Below are positions 8,218 to 15,960 of a stretch of DNA of 64,000 nucleotides, piece by piece. Every line of letters begins with the position of its first letter. The stretch's first letter is position 1. Source of the DNA: DASSUW01 sp963759375. Its GTDB lineage: Bacteria; Actinomycetota; Thermoleophilia; Solirubrobacterales; Solirubrobacteraceae. The stretch spans positions 434,001 through 498,000 of the forward strand of contig CAVWYY010000008.1 of assembly GCA_963759375.1 (NCBI GenBank), in the 5' to 3' direction. Below the pieces are notes generated by a model that worked only from the letters and a program-made list of their open reading frames with translations, was not told the origin of the DNA and did not search any database. The position numbers and the translations under genes are program-made.

Positions 8218-8600
8218 CCCGCCGCCGGATCTCCTCCGGGTCCACCTTCGAGGAGCAGATCGGCTACTCGCGGGCGGTCGTCGACGGCGACTGGATCCAC
8301 GTCGCCGGGACCACCGGGTTCGACTACACGACCATGACCCTGGCCGACGACATCCTCGCCCAGGCCGAGCAGGCGATCGCGAACATCGAGGCGGCGCTGC
8401 GCGAGGCGGGCAGCTCGTTCGCCGACGTCGTCCGCGTGCGCTACCTGCTCCCGGACCGCGACGACTTCGAGCCGTGCTGGCCGCTGCTCCGCCGCGTGTT
8501 CGGTGAGGCGCGCCCGGCGGCCACGATGCAGGTGTGCGGGCTGTCCGACCCGCGCATGCGGATCGAGATCGAGGTCACCGCGCGCCGCGGGTCCGGCTGA
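8214..8600 (+). CDS. RidA/YjgF-family protein
   Basis: 128 residues, the usual RidA length. RidA proteins hydrolyse reactive enamine/imine intermediates released by PLP or lyase enzymes. Family features are GYSRAVVDGDWIHVAGTTG, a helix AEQAIANIEAALREAGSSFA, and the C-terminal strand RIEIEVTARR with the ligand-contact Arg and Glu. It is the last gene of the hut operon, its ATG overlapping the hutF stop. A role in clearing unstable by-products of histidine degradation is inference from position. It converges with the monooxygenase gene, with 3 bp between stops. Confidence 0.9.
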   Translation: MTRRRISSGSTFEEQIGYSRAVVDGDWIHVAGTTGFDYTTMTLADDILAQAEQAIANIEAALREAGSSFADVVRVRYLLPDRDDFEPCWPLLRRVFGEARPAATMQVCGLSDPRMRIEIEVTARRGSG

Positions 8601-8603
8601 GCG

Positions 8604-8909
8604 CTAGGAGCCGGGCATTGGCATGACCTCGTAGTGCCCGATCCAGGTGTCCTTGAGGAGATGCTCCTCGTCCGGTGCGATCACGGCCTCCTGCCAGCGT
8701 TCGCCGGCGAACGCCCGGATCGACTCCACGTCCTCCCAGACGGTCACGTACAGATACTCGGTGGAGGACGGTTCGCGCGGCTTTCCCACGTGTTGCGCAA
8801 CCAGCCCTGATTGCCGGGACACAAGTGGCACGGCCGTCTCCCGGAGGAATGACTCGAACTCACTCTCCTTACCGGGGTGGATCGTCGGCCTGAAGACGCG
8901 AATGATCAC
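8604..8909 (-). CDS. Antibiotic biosynthesis monooxygenase (ABM)-domain protein
   Basis: 101-residue single-domain protein of the dimeric alpha-beta barrel fold: VIIRVFRPTIHPGKESEF, then SRQSGLVAQHVGKP, EYLYVTVWEDVESIRAFAGERW and a C-terminal VMPMPGS. The family includes small cofactor-free quinol monooxygenases and heme-binding proteins; the exact role cannot be told. The GTG start at 8909 has a good ribosome site (GGAGGAAG) upstream. It lies 61 bp downstream of the FAD oxidase gene on the same strand and may be co-transcribed. Confidence 0.8.
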   Translation of the reverse strand: MIIRVFRPTIHPGKESEFESFLRETAVPLVSRQSGLVAQHVGKPREPSSTEYLYVTVWEDVESIRAFAGERWQEAVIAPDEEHLLKDTWIGHYEVMPMPGS

Positions 8910-8970
8910 GGCTTCCTCCTCGCTCTGTGGCTTGTCGCCAAGGTGACGCGCAGACTTTGGCAGCACCGGA

Positions 8971-10644
8971 CTACTCCCAGAGCCCGAAGCGGTCCCGCCA
9001 GTAGTCGGTGAGGAAGATGTCGTGCGGGTCGCGCTCGGCGCGCAGGGCGAGGAAGTCGTCCCACCGCGGGTACTGCGCGCGGAAGAAGTCGACCCACCGG
9101 CGGTCGCCGCGCTCGCACTTGGGCTGGAACTTGCCCCAGTGCAGCCGGAACGGGATCTCGTTGTCGCGCAGCAGGTCCCACAGGCCGGGAAAGAACCGGT
9201 CGGTGGGGTCACCCGCGTTGTCCGCGAACCAGTACGGGTCGATGCGCAGCACGCCGTCCGTCCACTCGTCCGCACCGGACGTGTGCGCGGGACTCAGCCA
9301 GAACGGCGTCGGCATCGCCGCGTACAGCTCCCACGCGTACAGACCGGTGCGGGCGTACGCCTCGTCTTCGTCGTCCGGCTCGGCGAAGTGCGCGTTCAGG
9401 AGCTCCATCACCTCGTGCGTGCGGCCGATCGGCACCCAGGCCTCGGTGAACTCCGTGCGCAGCAGGGCGTCGCTCGCCTGGTTGTCCATCGGCAGGCCCG
9501 ACCAGCCGTAGTCGCTGAAGCGCTGCGGACCGTGTTCGTCGACCGGGACGAACACGCCGAGCAGTCTGGGGTAGAAGTCGGGGATGGTCTCGCGGATGAG
9601 GCCGCGGACGGGCTTGAGCACCTCGATGCCGACGTCGACGCCGCCCTCGATCATCGCGCCCGCGAACCGCGCGAGCACCTGGCCCACGACGCCGAGATCA
9701 CGCGCGATCTTCAGCGCCTCGAGGCCGCTGCGCAGATCGTCGAAGTTGTCCTCGAGCCGGCGCTGGGCCTCGTCGAGATCGTCGAGGTTGCCGAGGATCG
9801 TGAACAAGATCGCGATGGCCTGCTGGGCGGCGTCCGGGCTGCCCTGGAAGCGCTCGTACCGGTTCGGCTCGAAGTCGGGCGGCACCGGGATCCGCTCGGC
9901 CTGCCAGGTGACCAGGCGCTCGGCGCCGCGCTGCGGCCACCATTCGAGCCGCGAGAACTCCGCTTCGCGCAGGAACCGCTCGAGGTCGGCGGGCCCGTCC
10001 GCCATCGTCGTCACCGCCTCCTGGCCTTCGATCGCGAAGAGGTCGGTGCACTCGAGCGTGATGGCCGCGACCACCCCGAGCAGGCCGAGGCTGGGCATCA
10101 TCGCGTGAAACAGGTCCGGGTCGGCATCGTCGCGCGTGTGCTCGTGCACCTCGCCGCGCCCGTCGATGATGCGAAAGCCGTGGAGGTTGCGGTTGGAGCT
10201 GAACTGCAGCGAGCCGCCCGAGGAGCCGGTCGCGGTGAAGCCGCTGACCGTCTGGTGGGTCACGCCGCCGGTGTTGTCCACCGACCAGCCGCGCTCGGCG
10301 AGCTGATAGAGCAGACCACGCTCGACCTCCGCCGCGCCGGTGGGATCGCCGGGGTCGGCGCCGAGGTGGATACCGGCATCGGCCTCGACGAGCTTGCGGC
10401 CTTCGTCGACAACCCGCCAGCCGCAGTGCCGATCGAGCATGACGTTGACGCTCCCGTCGTCCGGCGGCGACTGCGCGCTCACGCGGTTCCGACCGTCGGC
10501 GCTCGTGTAGATCGCGTGCGACACGGTGTGCGCCGCCCCGCGCACACGCAGCCGCCGCCCATCCCGCGCGGCCGCCCTCACGAGCTCGGCGAGCTCTACC
10601 TCGCTCGCGGGATGGTGGAAGCCATCGGACCCCACGCCGGTCAC
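8971..10644 (-). CDS. FAD-dependent oxidase, L-gulonolactone/D-arabinono-lactone oxidase-like
   Basis: 557 residues. An N-terminal PCMH-type FAD domain covers about 1-200 (HHPASEVELAELVRAAARDG, VRGAAHTVSHAIY, NTGGVTHQTVSGFTATGSSGG, PSLGLLGVVAAITLEC). A C-terminal ALO-like domain ends in DPHDIFLTDYWRDRFG. Such enzymes oxidise sugar lactones, sugar alcohols or related substrates using O2. The region that normally carries the covalent-FAD His reads GAAHTVSH, so whether flavin is covalently attached is unclear. Divergent from the MFS gene at 10697 with only 52 bp between starts. Substrate unknown. Confidence 0.85.
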   Translation of the reverse strand: MTGVGSDGFHHPASEVELAELVRAAARDGRRLRVRGAAHTVSHAIYTSADGRNRVSAQSPPDDGSVNVMLDRHCGWRVVDEGRKLVEADAGIHLGADPGDPTGAAEVERGLLYQLAERGWSVDNTGGVTHQTVSGFTATGSSGGSLQFSSNRNLHGFRIIDGRGEVHEHTRDDADPDLFHAMMPSLGLLGVVAAITLECTDLFAIEGQEAVTTMADGPADLERFLREAEFSRLEWWPQRGAERLVTWQAERIPVPPDFEPNRYERFQGSPDAAQQAIAILFTILGNLDDLDEAQRRLEDNFDDLRSGLEALKIARDLGVVGQVLARFAGAMIEGGVDVGIEVLKPVRGLIRETIPDFYPRLLGVFVPVDEHGPQRFSDYGWSGLPMDNQASDALLRTEFTEAWVPIGRTHEVMELLNAHFAEPDDEDEAYARTGLYAWELYAAMPTPFWLSPAHTSGADEWTDGVLRIDPYWFADNAGDPTDRFFPGLWDLLRDNEIPFRLHWGKFQPKCERGDRRWVDFFRAQYPRWDDFLALRAERDPHDIFLTDYWRDRFGLWE

Positions 10645-10696
10645 GCACCGACACTACGCGCACCCAAAGCGGCCGGTCAACCGCGATCATTGCCGC

Positions 10697-12142
10697 GTGT
10701 CCGACGCGAACCGTCGCTGGTGGACGCTGGCCGGCGCGTGCATGGGCCTGTTCGTGCTCATGCTCGACTCGACGGTGATCAACGTCGCGCTGCCGGACAT
10801 CGCGAGCGACCTGGACGCCACGACGGCCGGGCTGCAGTGGGTGATGAACGCCTACCTGCTCGTAGTGGCCGCGTTCGTGGTCAGCGCGGGCCGCCTGGGC
10901 GACATCCTCGGGCGCCGGCGGGTGTTCGTCACCGGCATGGTGGTGTTCGCGGCCGGGTCGGTCGTGGCCGCGACGTCGGGCGTCGAGGGCGTGCTGATCG
11001 GCGGACGCGTCCTCCAGGGCCTGGGCGCGGCGGCGCTGCTGGGACTCTCGCTGGCGCTCGTCTCGGCCGTCTTCGGAGACGACGAGCGCGCCCGCGCGCT
11101 CGGGATCTGGGCCGGCGTGTCGGCACTGGCGTTGGGTGTGGGACCGGTGGTCGGCGGCGGCCTGGTCGAAGCGGTCAGCTGGCGGTGGCTGTTCTGGCTC
11201 AACCTGCCGTTCTGCCTGCTCGGCGTGGTGCTGGTGCTCGTGTCGACGGCGGAGCAGCGCGACGAGACGGCGTCGCGCCGCATCGACGTCCCGGGCGTGA
11301 TCACGGTGGGCGGCGGGCTGGCGGCGATCGTCATCGCGCTCGTGGAGGGCAAGCAATGGGGCTGGGCCTCGGCCGCGACCCTCGGCGTCGCGGCGATCGG
11401 CCTGGCGCTCCTGACGGCGTTCTGGTTCATCGAGCACGGCGTCGCGTCCCCGATCATCGAGTTCGAGCTGTTCCGCAACGGGCCGTACTTCGGCGCCAGC
11501 GCGGCCGGGTTCTGCCTCGTCGGGTGCTACTGGGCGCTGATGTTCCTGCAACCGCAGTACCTGCAGACCGATCTCGGCCACAGCGCGCTGGCGGCGGGCG
11601 TGCTGATCCTGCCGGTGACGGCGCCGATGATCGCCCTCTCACCGCTGGGCGGGCGCCTCAGCGCGCTGCTCGGCGTGCGCGCGCTGATGACGCTCGGGAT
11701 GGCGCTGGGCACCGCTGGCCTGGTCGTGCTCACGCAGGTCGACACGTCGAGCGGTTACGCCCTGCTGTTCCCCGGCTATCTGCTGTTCGGGATCGCGCTC
11801 GGTTGCGTGTATGCGCCGATGTCAACGGCCGCGATGACCGCGATGCCGAAGGCGAAGGCGGGGATCGCGGCGGGCGTGCTCGCGATGAACCGGGTGCTGG
11901 CCGGCGCGATCACGCTCGCGGCCACCGGCGCCGTCTTCCAGGTCGTGCTCGACGACGACCTGCACGCCGCCCGGGTCGAGCCGGCGGCGTTCACGTCCGC
12001 CCTGTCGGCGTCGATGTGGGTGCTCGTCGGCCTGTGCGCGGTCGGCACGGTCCTGACCTGGGCATTCGTGCGCGCGAGCGGCGACACCGCGGTCGCCCAC
12101 CAGCACCAGACGCACCGGCACTTCCACCTGCCGTTCGTCTGA
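10697..12142 (+). CDS. MFS transporter, DHA2 (EmrB/QacA) drug-efflux type
   Basis: 481 residues with about 14 hydrophobic segments. Family motifs: LMLDSTVINVALPDIASDL in helix 1, RLGDILGRRRVFVTG (motif A), VLQGLGAAALLG, and GPVVGGGLVEAVSWRWLFWL (motif C). DHA2 proteins export drugs or toxic metabolites with proton antiport. GTG 10697 is chosen because it places helix 1 about 10 residues in, as usual. The C-terminus ends in a His-rich tail (HQHQTHRHFH). Converges with the LysR gene, with one base between stops. Confidence 0.92.
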   Translation: MSDANRRWWTLAGACMGLFVLMLDSTVINVALPDIASDLDATTAGLQWVMNAYLLVVAAFVVSAGRLGDILGRRRVFVTGMVVFAAGSVVAATSGVEGVLIGGRVLQGLGAAALLGLSLALVSAVFGDDERARALGIWAGVSALALGVGPVVGGGLVEAVSWRWLFWLNLPFCLLGVVLVLVSTAEQRDETASRRIDVPGVITVGGGLAAIVIALVEGKQWGWASAATLGVAAIGLALLTAFWFIEHGVASPIIEFELFRNGPYFGASAAGFCLVGCYWALMFLQPQYLQTDLGHSALAAGVLILPVTAPMIALSPLGGRLSALLGVRALMTLGMALGTAGLVVLTQVDTSSGYALLFPGYLLFGIALGCVYAPMSTAAMTAMPKAKAGIAAGVLAMNRVLAGAITLAATGAVFQVVLDDDLHAARVEPAAFTSALSASMWVLVGLCAVGTVLTWAFVRASGDTAVAHQHQTHRHFHLPFV

Positions 12143-12143
12143 C

Positions 12144-13043
12144 TCAGGCGGCGTGCGCGTGGAGCGCCTCGAGCGCCGCGGCGGCGGCCGGCCCGGGCTC
12201 GGCGCGTCCGCGCCGATGTGCGGCGTAGATGATGCGGCCGCCGGGATCGAGCGGGCTGGCGCTGACACGCACGTTCGCGTGCGGGAGGAACTCGAGCACG
12301 AGGTCGGTGACGACGGCGGCGCCGAGCCCCGCGCCGACGAGCGCCAGCATCGAGGTGAACTCGTCGCAGATGTGGCGGATGTCGAGCCGCACGCCCGCGG
12401 ACGCGCCGAGCGCCTCGAGCGCGGCCCGCGCCGCGGTGCCCTCGCGGCCCGCGATCCAGTGGCCGCCAAGGATCGTCTTGGCATCGTCCCGCACCGGCCA
12501 GCTCACCGGGACGACGACCTGGTAGGCGTCGCGCAGCAGGTCCTCCACGTCGACGCCACGCGGCGGCGCCGCGTCCGGACGCCGCTCGAGGATCAGCAGG
12601 TCGAGCTCACCTGCCCGCAGCTGCTTCAGGCCCTCCGGCTCGTCCACCTCCGTGACCGTCGGCACGATGCTCGGCTCGGAGATCGCCAGGTCGACGACGG
12701 CGGGCCCGACCAGCCGTCGCAGCACGGTCGCGAACCCGCCGATGCGGACCGGACCGCTGCGCTCGCCGCGCAGCTCGACGGCTGTGCGCTCGGCCTCGGC
12801 GAGCACCTCGGCAACGCGCTCGCCCTGCTCCGCCAGCGCCCGGCCCGCGGCGGTCAGGGTGAGCATGCGGCCACCGCCGCGGCGCGTGCGGTCCACGAGG
12901 CTCAGGCCGGTCTCGTCCTCGAGCCGCGCGAGGTGCTGGGAGACCGCGGACGGGGTCAGGAAGAGCGCGCGCGACGCGGGCACGACACCGCCCGCGCGCT
13001 GGACCGCACGCAGAACCAGGAGACGGTGAGCATCGATCGGCAT
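12144..13043 (-). CDS. LysR-family transcriptional regulator
   Basis: 299 residues. N-terminal winged helix-turn-helix at about 5-65 (RLLVLRAVQRAGGVVPASRALFLTPSAVSQHLARLE), then a linker helix and a periplasmic-binding-like effector domain (VRIGGFATVLRRLVGPAV, LDLLILERR, LVGAGLGAAVVTDLV). The first HTH helix is slightly unusual (GGVVPASRAL), but the recognition helix TPSAVSQHLARLE is canonical. A 6+6-bp inverted repeat overlaps its start codon, consistent with autoregulation. Target unknown; the convergent MFS gene and the divergent small membrane gene are candidates. Confidence 0.92.
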   Translation of the reverse strand: MPIDAHRLLVLRAVQRAGGVVPASRALFLTPSAVSQHLARLEDETGLSLVDRTRRGGGRMLTLTAAGRALAEQGERVAEVLAEAERTAVELRGERSGPVRIGGFATVLRRLVGPAVVDLAISEPSIVPTVTEVDEPEGLKQLRAGELDLLILERRPDAAPPRGVDVEDLLRDAYQVVVPVSWPVRDDAKTILGGHWIAGREGTAARAALEALGASAGVRLDIRHICDEFTSMLALVGAGLGAAVVTDLVLEFLPHANVRVSASPLDPGGRIIYAAHRRGRAEPGPAAAAALEALHAHAA

Positions 13044-13058
13044 TCAGTGAAACTGAAT
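13042..13058. promoter_or_regulatory. Inverted repeat over the LysR start codon
   Basis: ATTCAG and CTGAAT separated by 5 nt, overlapping the LysR ATG (13041-13043 complement). Spacing and position suit LysR-type autoregulation of a divergent promoter, but binding is inference. Confidence 0.4.
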
Positions 13059-13116
13059 CAAGACTGCGGTGAAAGTCACTCTAGATGAGGCACCGGCTGC
13101 CGTAGAACTAGATGAC

Positions 13117-13407
13117 ATGGACCTGCCGCCGCTCACGATGCTCATCGGCTTCGCCGGTGGACTCGCCGTGCTCGCAAGCTTCGCGGGCGTGGCGACCGGC
13201 CGTCTGTCCTCCCACAGCGCCGCCTACCACGCGATGAACCTCGTCGGCGCGGCGGCGATGGTCGCCGCCGGGCTCCCCTCGGGCGCGTGGCCGTCGGTGG
13301 CGGTCAACATGGCCTGGGCGCTGATCAGCGCCCGCGGGCTGGCGCGGGCGCTCGCGCCCGACGAACGCGAGCCGCTCACCGACGAGCATCCGATACCCGC
13401 GCTCTAG
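13117..13407 (+). CDS. Small membrane protein, CBU_0592-like
   Basis: 96 residues from ATG 13117 (MDLPPLTMLIGFAGG). An in-frame GTG at 13069 would add 16 non-hydrophobic residues. Three hydrophobic segments are visible: LIGFAGGLAVLASFAGVA, YHAMNLVGAAAMVAAGL and WPSVAVNMAWALISARG. The SHSAAYHAMNLVGAAAM pattern resembles the CBU_0592-like domain of small bacterial inner-membrane proteins of unknown function. Its stop shares the four bases CTAG (13404-13407) with the stop of the convergent lipoprotein gene. Confidence 0.72.
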   Translation: MDLPPLTMLIGFAGGLAVLASFAGVATGRLSSHSAAYHAMNLVGAAAMVAAGLPSGAWPSVAVNMAWALISARGLARALAPDEREPLTDEHPIPAL

Positions 13408-14309
13408 GGCGTCAACAGCGCGCGCAGCTCGGCGTCGGACGTGTCACGGCCGACCGGGATGCGACCCAGCGGGTTCTCGGCCCCGGGCACCGCGAAGCCG
13501 CTGCGGTCCTGGGTGAACACGAGCTCGAAGCTGAGCTCGAGCCGGGCGAGCAGCAGTCGCGGGATGCGCGGGTCGTTCGTGCCGGCCTGGCCGTAGTTGC
13601 CGTCCGGCGGGGCGATCGCGACCGGCCGGTAGCCGGGGACGTGGAAGGCGAGCTGCTGCTCGCCGTAGGAGATGTCCGAGAACACCCGCTCCCGCCAGCC
13701 GCCGAGGACCTCGTCGGAGCCGCGATAGGCGTAGAACGGCCCGACGTCGTCCGGCCCGGAGCCGTACTGGATCTGCTGGTTGCCGGTCCCCGACTGCATC
13801 TGGACGTCCCAGCGCCCGCTGCGCTGCAGGGCGCCCAGTTCCTCCCATGTCAGGTACGCCGGATCCTCCGCCTCGACTCGGCCGACGTCGACGAACACCA
13901 CGGCTTCGAGCCCGAGCTTCCGCAGGATCGCGTCGCGACCCGTCCACGTGTCGAGGCGCCCGCCATCGAAGGTCAGCACCAACGGGTGCGCAGGCAGGCT
14001 GACCGTCTCACGATGGATGAACCGCACCAGGTCGGCGAGCGTGACCGTGTCGTAGCCCGCGTGGTCGAGCAGGGTCATCTGCCGCGCGAAGACGTCGGGC
14101 GCCACCTGGTCGTGGACGAGCACCGGGATCGCCGAGCGCTCGGGCGGCCCGGCCGCCCACAGCTCCCGGTCCGCCGCGGTCAGCTCGACGCTGGGCGCAG
14201 CGATCCGGGTGCGCGCCGGCGGTCGATCGCTCGAGTCCGATCCGCACCCGGACAGCGCCGTGCAGCAGCACACGGCGGCGAGCAACCGGCGGCGCGGGAT
14301 GCCGCCCAT
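13404..14309 (-). CDS. Polysaccharide deacetylase-fold lipoprotein, probably catalytically inactive
   Basis: 301 residues. Signal peptide with lipobox LSGC (MGGIPRRRLLAAVCCCTALSGCGSD), so lipid-anchored outside the membrane. The NodB-like domain starts with AIPVLVHDQV and PLVLTFDGG. NodB enzymes normally have TFDDG and a metal-binding HxxxH; here motif 1 reads TFDGG, and the motif 2 region reads VQMQSGTGNQQ with no His. Two classes of metal ligand are thus missing, and catalysis is doubtful. The remainder (PFYAYRGSDEVLGG, PPDGNYGQAGTND) follows the fold. A binding or sensing role is possible. Confidence 0.8.
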   Translation of the reverse strand: MGGIPRRRLLAAVCCCTALSGCGSDSSDRPPARTRIAAPSVELTAADRELWAAGPPERSAIPVLVHDQVAPDVFARQMTLLDHAGYDTVTLADLVRFIHRETVSLPAHPLVLTFDGGRLDTWTGRDAILRKLGLEAVVFVDVGRVEAEDPAYLTWEELGALQRSGRWDVQMQSGTGNQQIQYGSGPDDVGPFYAYRGSDEVLGGWRERVFSDISYGEQQLAFHVPGYRPVAIAPPDGNYGQAGTNDPRIPRLLLARLELSFELVFTQDRSGFAVPGAENPLGRIPVGRDTSDAELRALLTP

Positions 14310-14338
14310 GCGGCGCACGATATCCGTGGTGCCGCGCC

Positions 14339-15274
14339 TCAGGTTCTGAACGTCAGCCGATAGGCGGTCGGCGTCGTGTGCACGGCGCGGCCGAAGTGCT
14401 CGCGCAGCGTGGTTGCGCTGCCGAACCCGCTGCGCGACGCGACGGTCTCGACCGGCAGGTCGGTCTCCTCTAGCAGCCGGCGGGCGTGCAGGATGCGCTG
14501 CTCGTGCAGCCAGCGCAGTGGTGTGGTGCCCGTCTCGGCGCGGAAGTGGCGGGCGAACGAGCGCTCGCTGCGGACGGCGTGGCGCGCCATCGCGGCGACG
14601 CTCAGCGGCTCCTCCAGCCGCTCGAGCATCCAGGTGCGCGTGGCACCGAGGCCGTCGTCGGCGGGCTCGGGCACCGAGCGCTCGACGAACTGCGCCTGGC
14701 CGCCGCCGCGCTGCGCCGCCACGACCATCCGGCGGGCGATCGCGTTGGCGGCGGCCGCCCCGTGGTCGCGCGCCACGAGGTGCAGGCAGAGGTCGATCCC
14801 GGCCGCGACGCCGGCGGACGTCAGCACCCGCCCCTCGTCGACGTAGAGCACCTGCGGATCGAGGTCCACCCGCGGGTAGCGCGCGCGCAGCTCGGCCGCG
14901 TGGTGCCAGTGCGTGGTGGCGCGGCGCCCGTCGAGCACGCCGGCGGCGGCGAGAGCGAAGGCGCCGGTGCAGATCGAGACCATGCGTGCGCCGCGGCGGT
15001 CGGCCGCCCGCAGCGCGTCGATCACCGGCTGCGGGACGGGCCGCGACGTCTCCTCGAAGCCGGGCACGATCACCGTGTCGGCGCGGCGCACGGTCGCCAG
15101 CCCGGCGCGGGCGACGATGTCGAACCCGCTCGACGTGCGCACCGGCCCGGGGCGCTCCGCGCAGATCGACACGCGGTAGCGGTCCCCTTCGTCGCGGTGG
15201 CCGAAGATCTGCGCGGGGATCGAGAGGTCGAATGCGACGACGCTGTCCAGCGCAAGCACGGCGATGCGCTCCAT
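14339..15274 (-). CDS. GlxA-family transcriptional regulator (DJ-1/PfpI domain plus AraC HTH)
   Basis: 311 residues. An N-terminal class I glutamine amidotransferase-like domain covers residues 1-180 (FDLSIPAQIFGH, VIVPGFEETS, MVSICTGAFALAAAGVLDGRRATTHW). A C-terminal AraC/XylS DNA-binding domain covers 215-311 (VAAMARHAVRSERSFARHFRAETG, LEETDLPVETVASRSGFGS). It is divergent from the stand-alone DJ-1 protein at 15361, whose sequence resembles its own N-terminal domain, so it is a natural candidate regulator of that gene. The ligand is unknown. Confidence 0.92.
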   Translation of the reverse strand: MERIAVLALDSVVAFDLSIPAQIFGHRDEGDRYRVSICAERPGPVRTSSGFDIVARAGLATVRRADTVIVPGFEETSRPVPQPVIDALRAADRRGARMVSICTGAFALAAAGVLDGRRATTHWHHAAELRARYPRVDLDPQVLYVDEGRVLTSAGVAAGIDLCLHLVARDHGAAAANAIARRMVVAAQRGGGQAQFVERSVPEPADDGLGATRTWMLERLEEPLSVAAMARHAVRSERSFARHFRAETGTTPLRWLHEQRILHARRLLEETDLPVETVASRSGFGSATTLREHFGRAVHTTPTAYRLTFRT

Positions 15275-15360
15275 GGCCGGATCGTATCTGGCAGGATCCC
15301 TGCGAACAACGGCGGTTCTGCCACTGGCGCGGGCGGCCCGCGGGCGCGAGGATCACCGCC

Positions 15361-15960
15361 ATGCGAATCGAGATCCTCCTCTACGACGGCTTCGACGAGC
15401 TCGACGGCATCGCGCCCTTCGAGGTGCTGCGCACCGCCGAGGAGTCCGGCGCCGACATCCACGCCGTGCTGGTCGGGGCCGACGGCGCCGGGACGATCAC
15501 CGCGTCGCACGGCACGCAGATCCAGGTCGACGGCGGTGTCTCCGAGGCTGCCGACATGGTCCTCGTGCCGGGCGGGAGCTGGAACTCGCGCGGCGAGCGA
15601 GGCGCGTGGGCGGAGGCGCAGCGAGGCGAGGTGCCGGCCCAGATCGCGGCAGCCCACGGGCGCGGCGTGCGGATCGCCTCCGTGTGCACGGGCGCGATGC
15701 TCGTCGCGAACGCCGGGATCCTCGACGGCCGGCCGGCGACCACCCATCACACAGCGATCGAGGACCTGCGGGCCACCGCGGCGCGCGTGATCGACGGCGC
15801 CCGCGTGGTCGACGACGGCGACATCATGACCGCGGCGGGCATCACGTCGGGCATCGACCTCGCGCTGCACATCGTCGAGCAGCAGGCGGGCGCGGAGATC
15901 GCCGAGCAGGTGGCCGACGAGATCGAGTACGAGCGCCGGTTCGAGGTCGCGCGGGCCTAG
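15361..15960 (+). CDS. DJ-1/PfpI-family protein
   Basis: 199 residues, single domain. The nucleophile elbow VCTGAMLVANAGILDG places the conserved Cys at residue 109. ILLYDGFDELDGIAPFEVLR and VLVPGGSW are also typical. Members include isonitrile hydratases, glyoxalases and chaperone-like proteins; the VCTGA type beside GlxA regulators is closest to isonitrile hydratase-like or unassigned groups. Stop TAG lies inside a CTAG shared with the convergent PBP gene stop. Confidence 0.88.
   Translation: MRIEILLYDGFDELDGIAPFEVLRTAEESGADIHAVLVGADGAGTITASHGTQIQVDGGVSEAADMVLVPGGSWNSRGERGAWAEAQRGEVPAQIAAAHGRGVRIASVCTGAMLVANAGILDGRPATTHHTAIEDLRATAARVIDGARVVDDGDIMTAAGITSGIDLALHIVEQQAGAEIAEQVADEIEYERRFEVARA

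Noticed and set aside
13069..13116. GTG 13069 as start of the small membrane protein
   Set aside because: It adds 16 polar residues and overlaps the LysR promoter; ATG 13117 sits just before the first helix.
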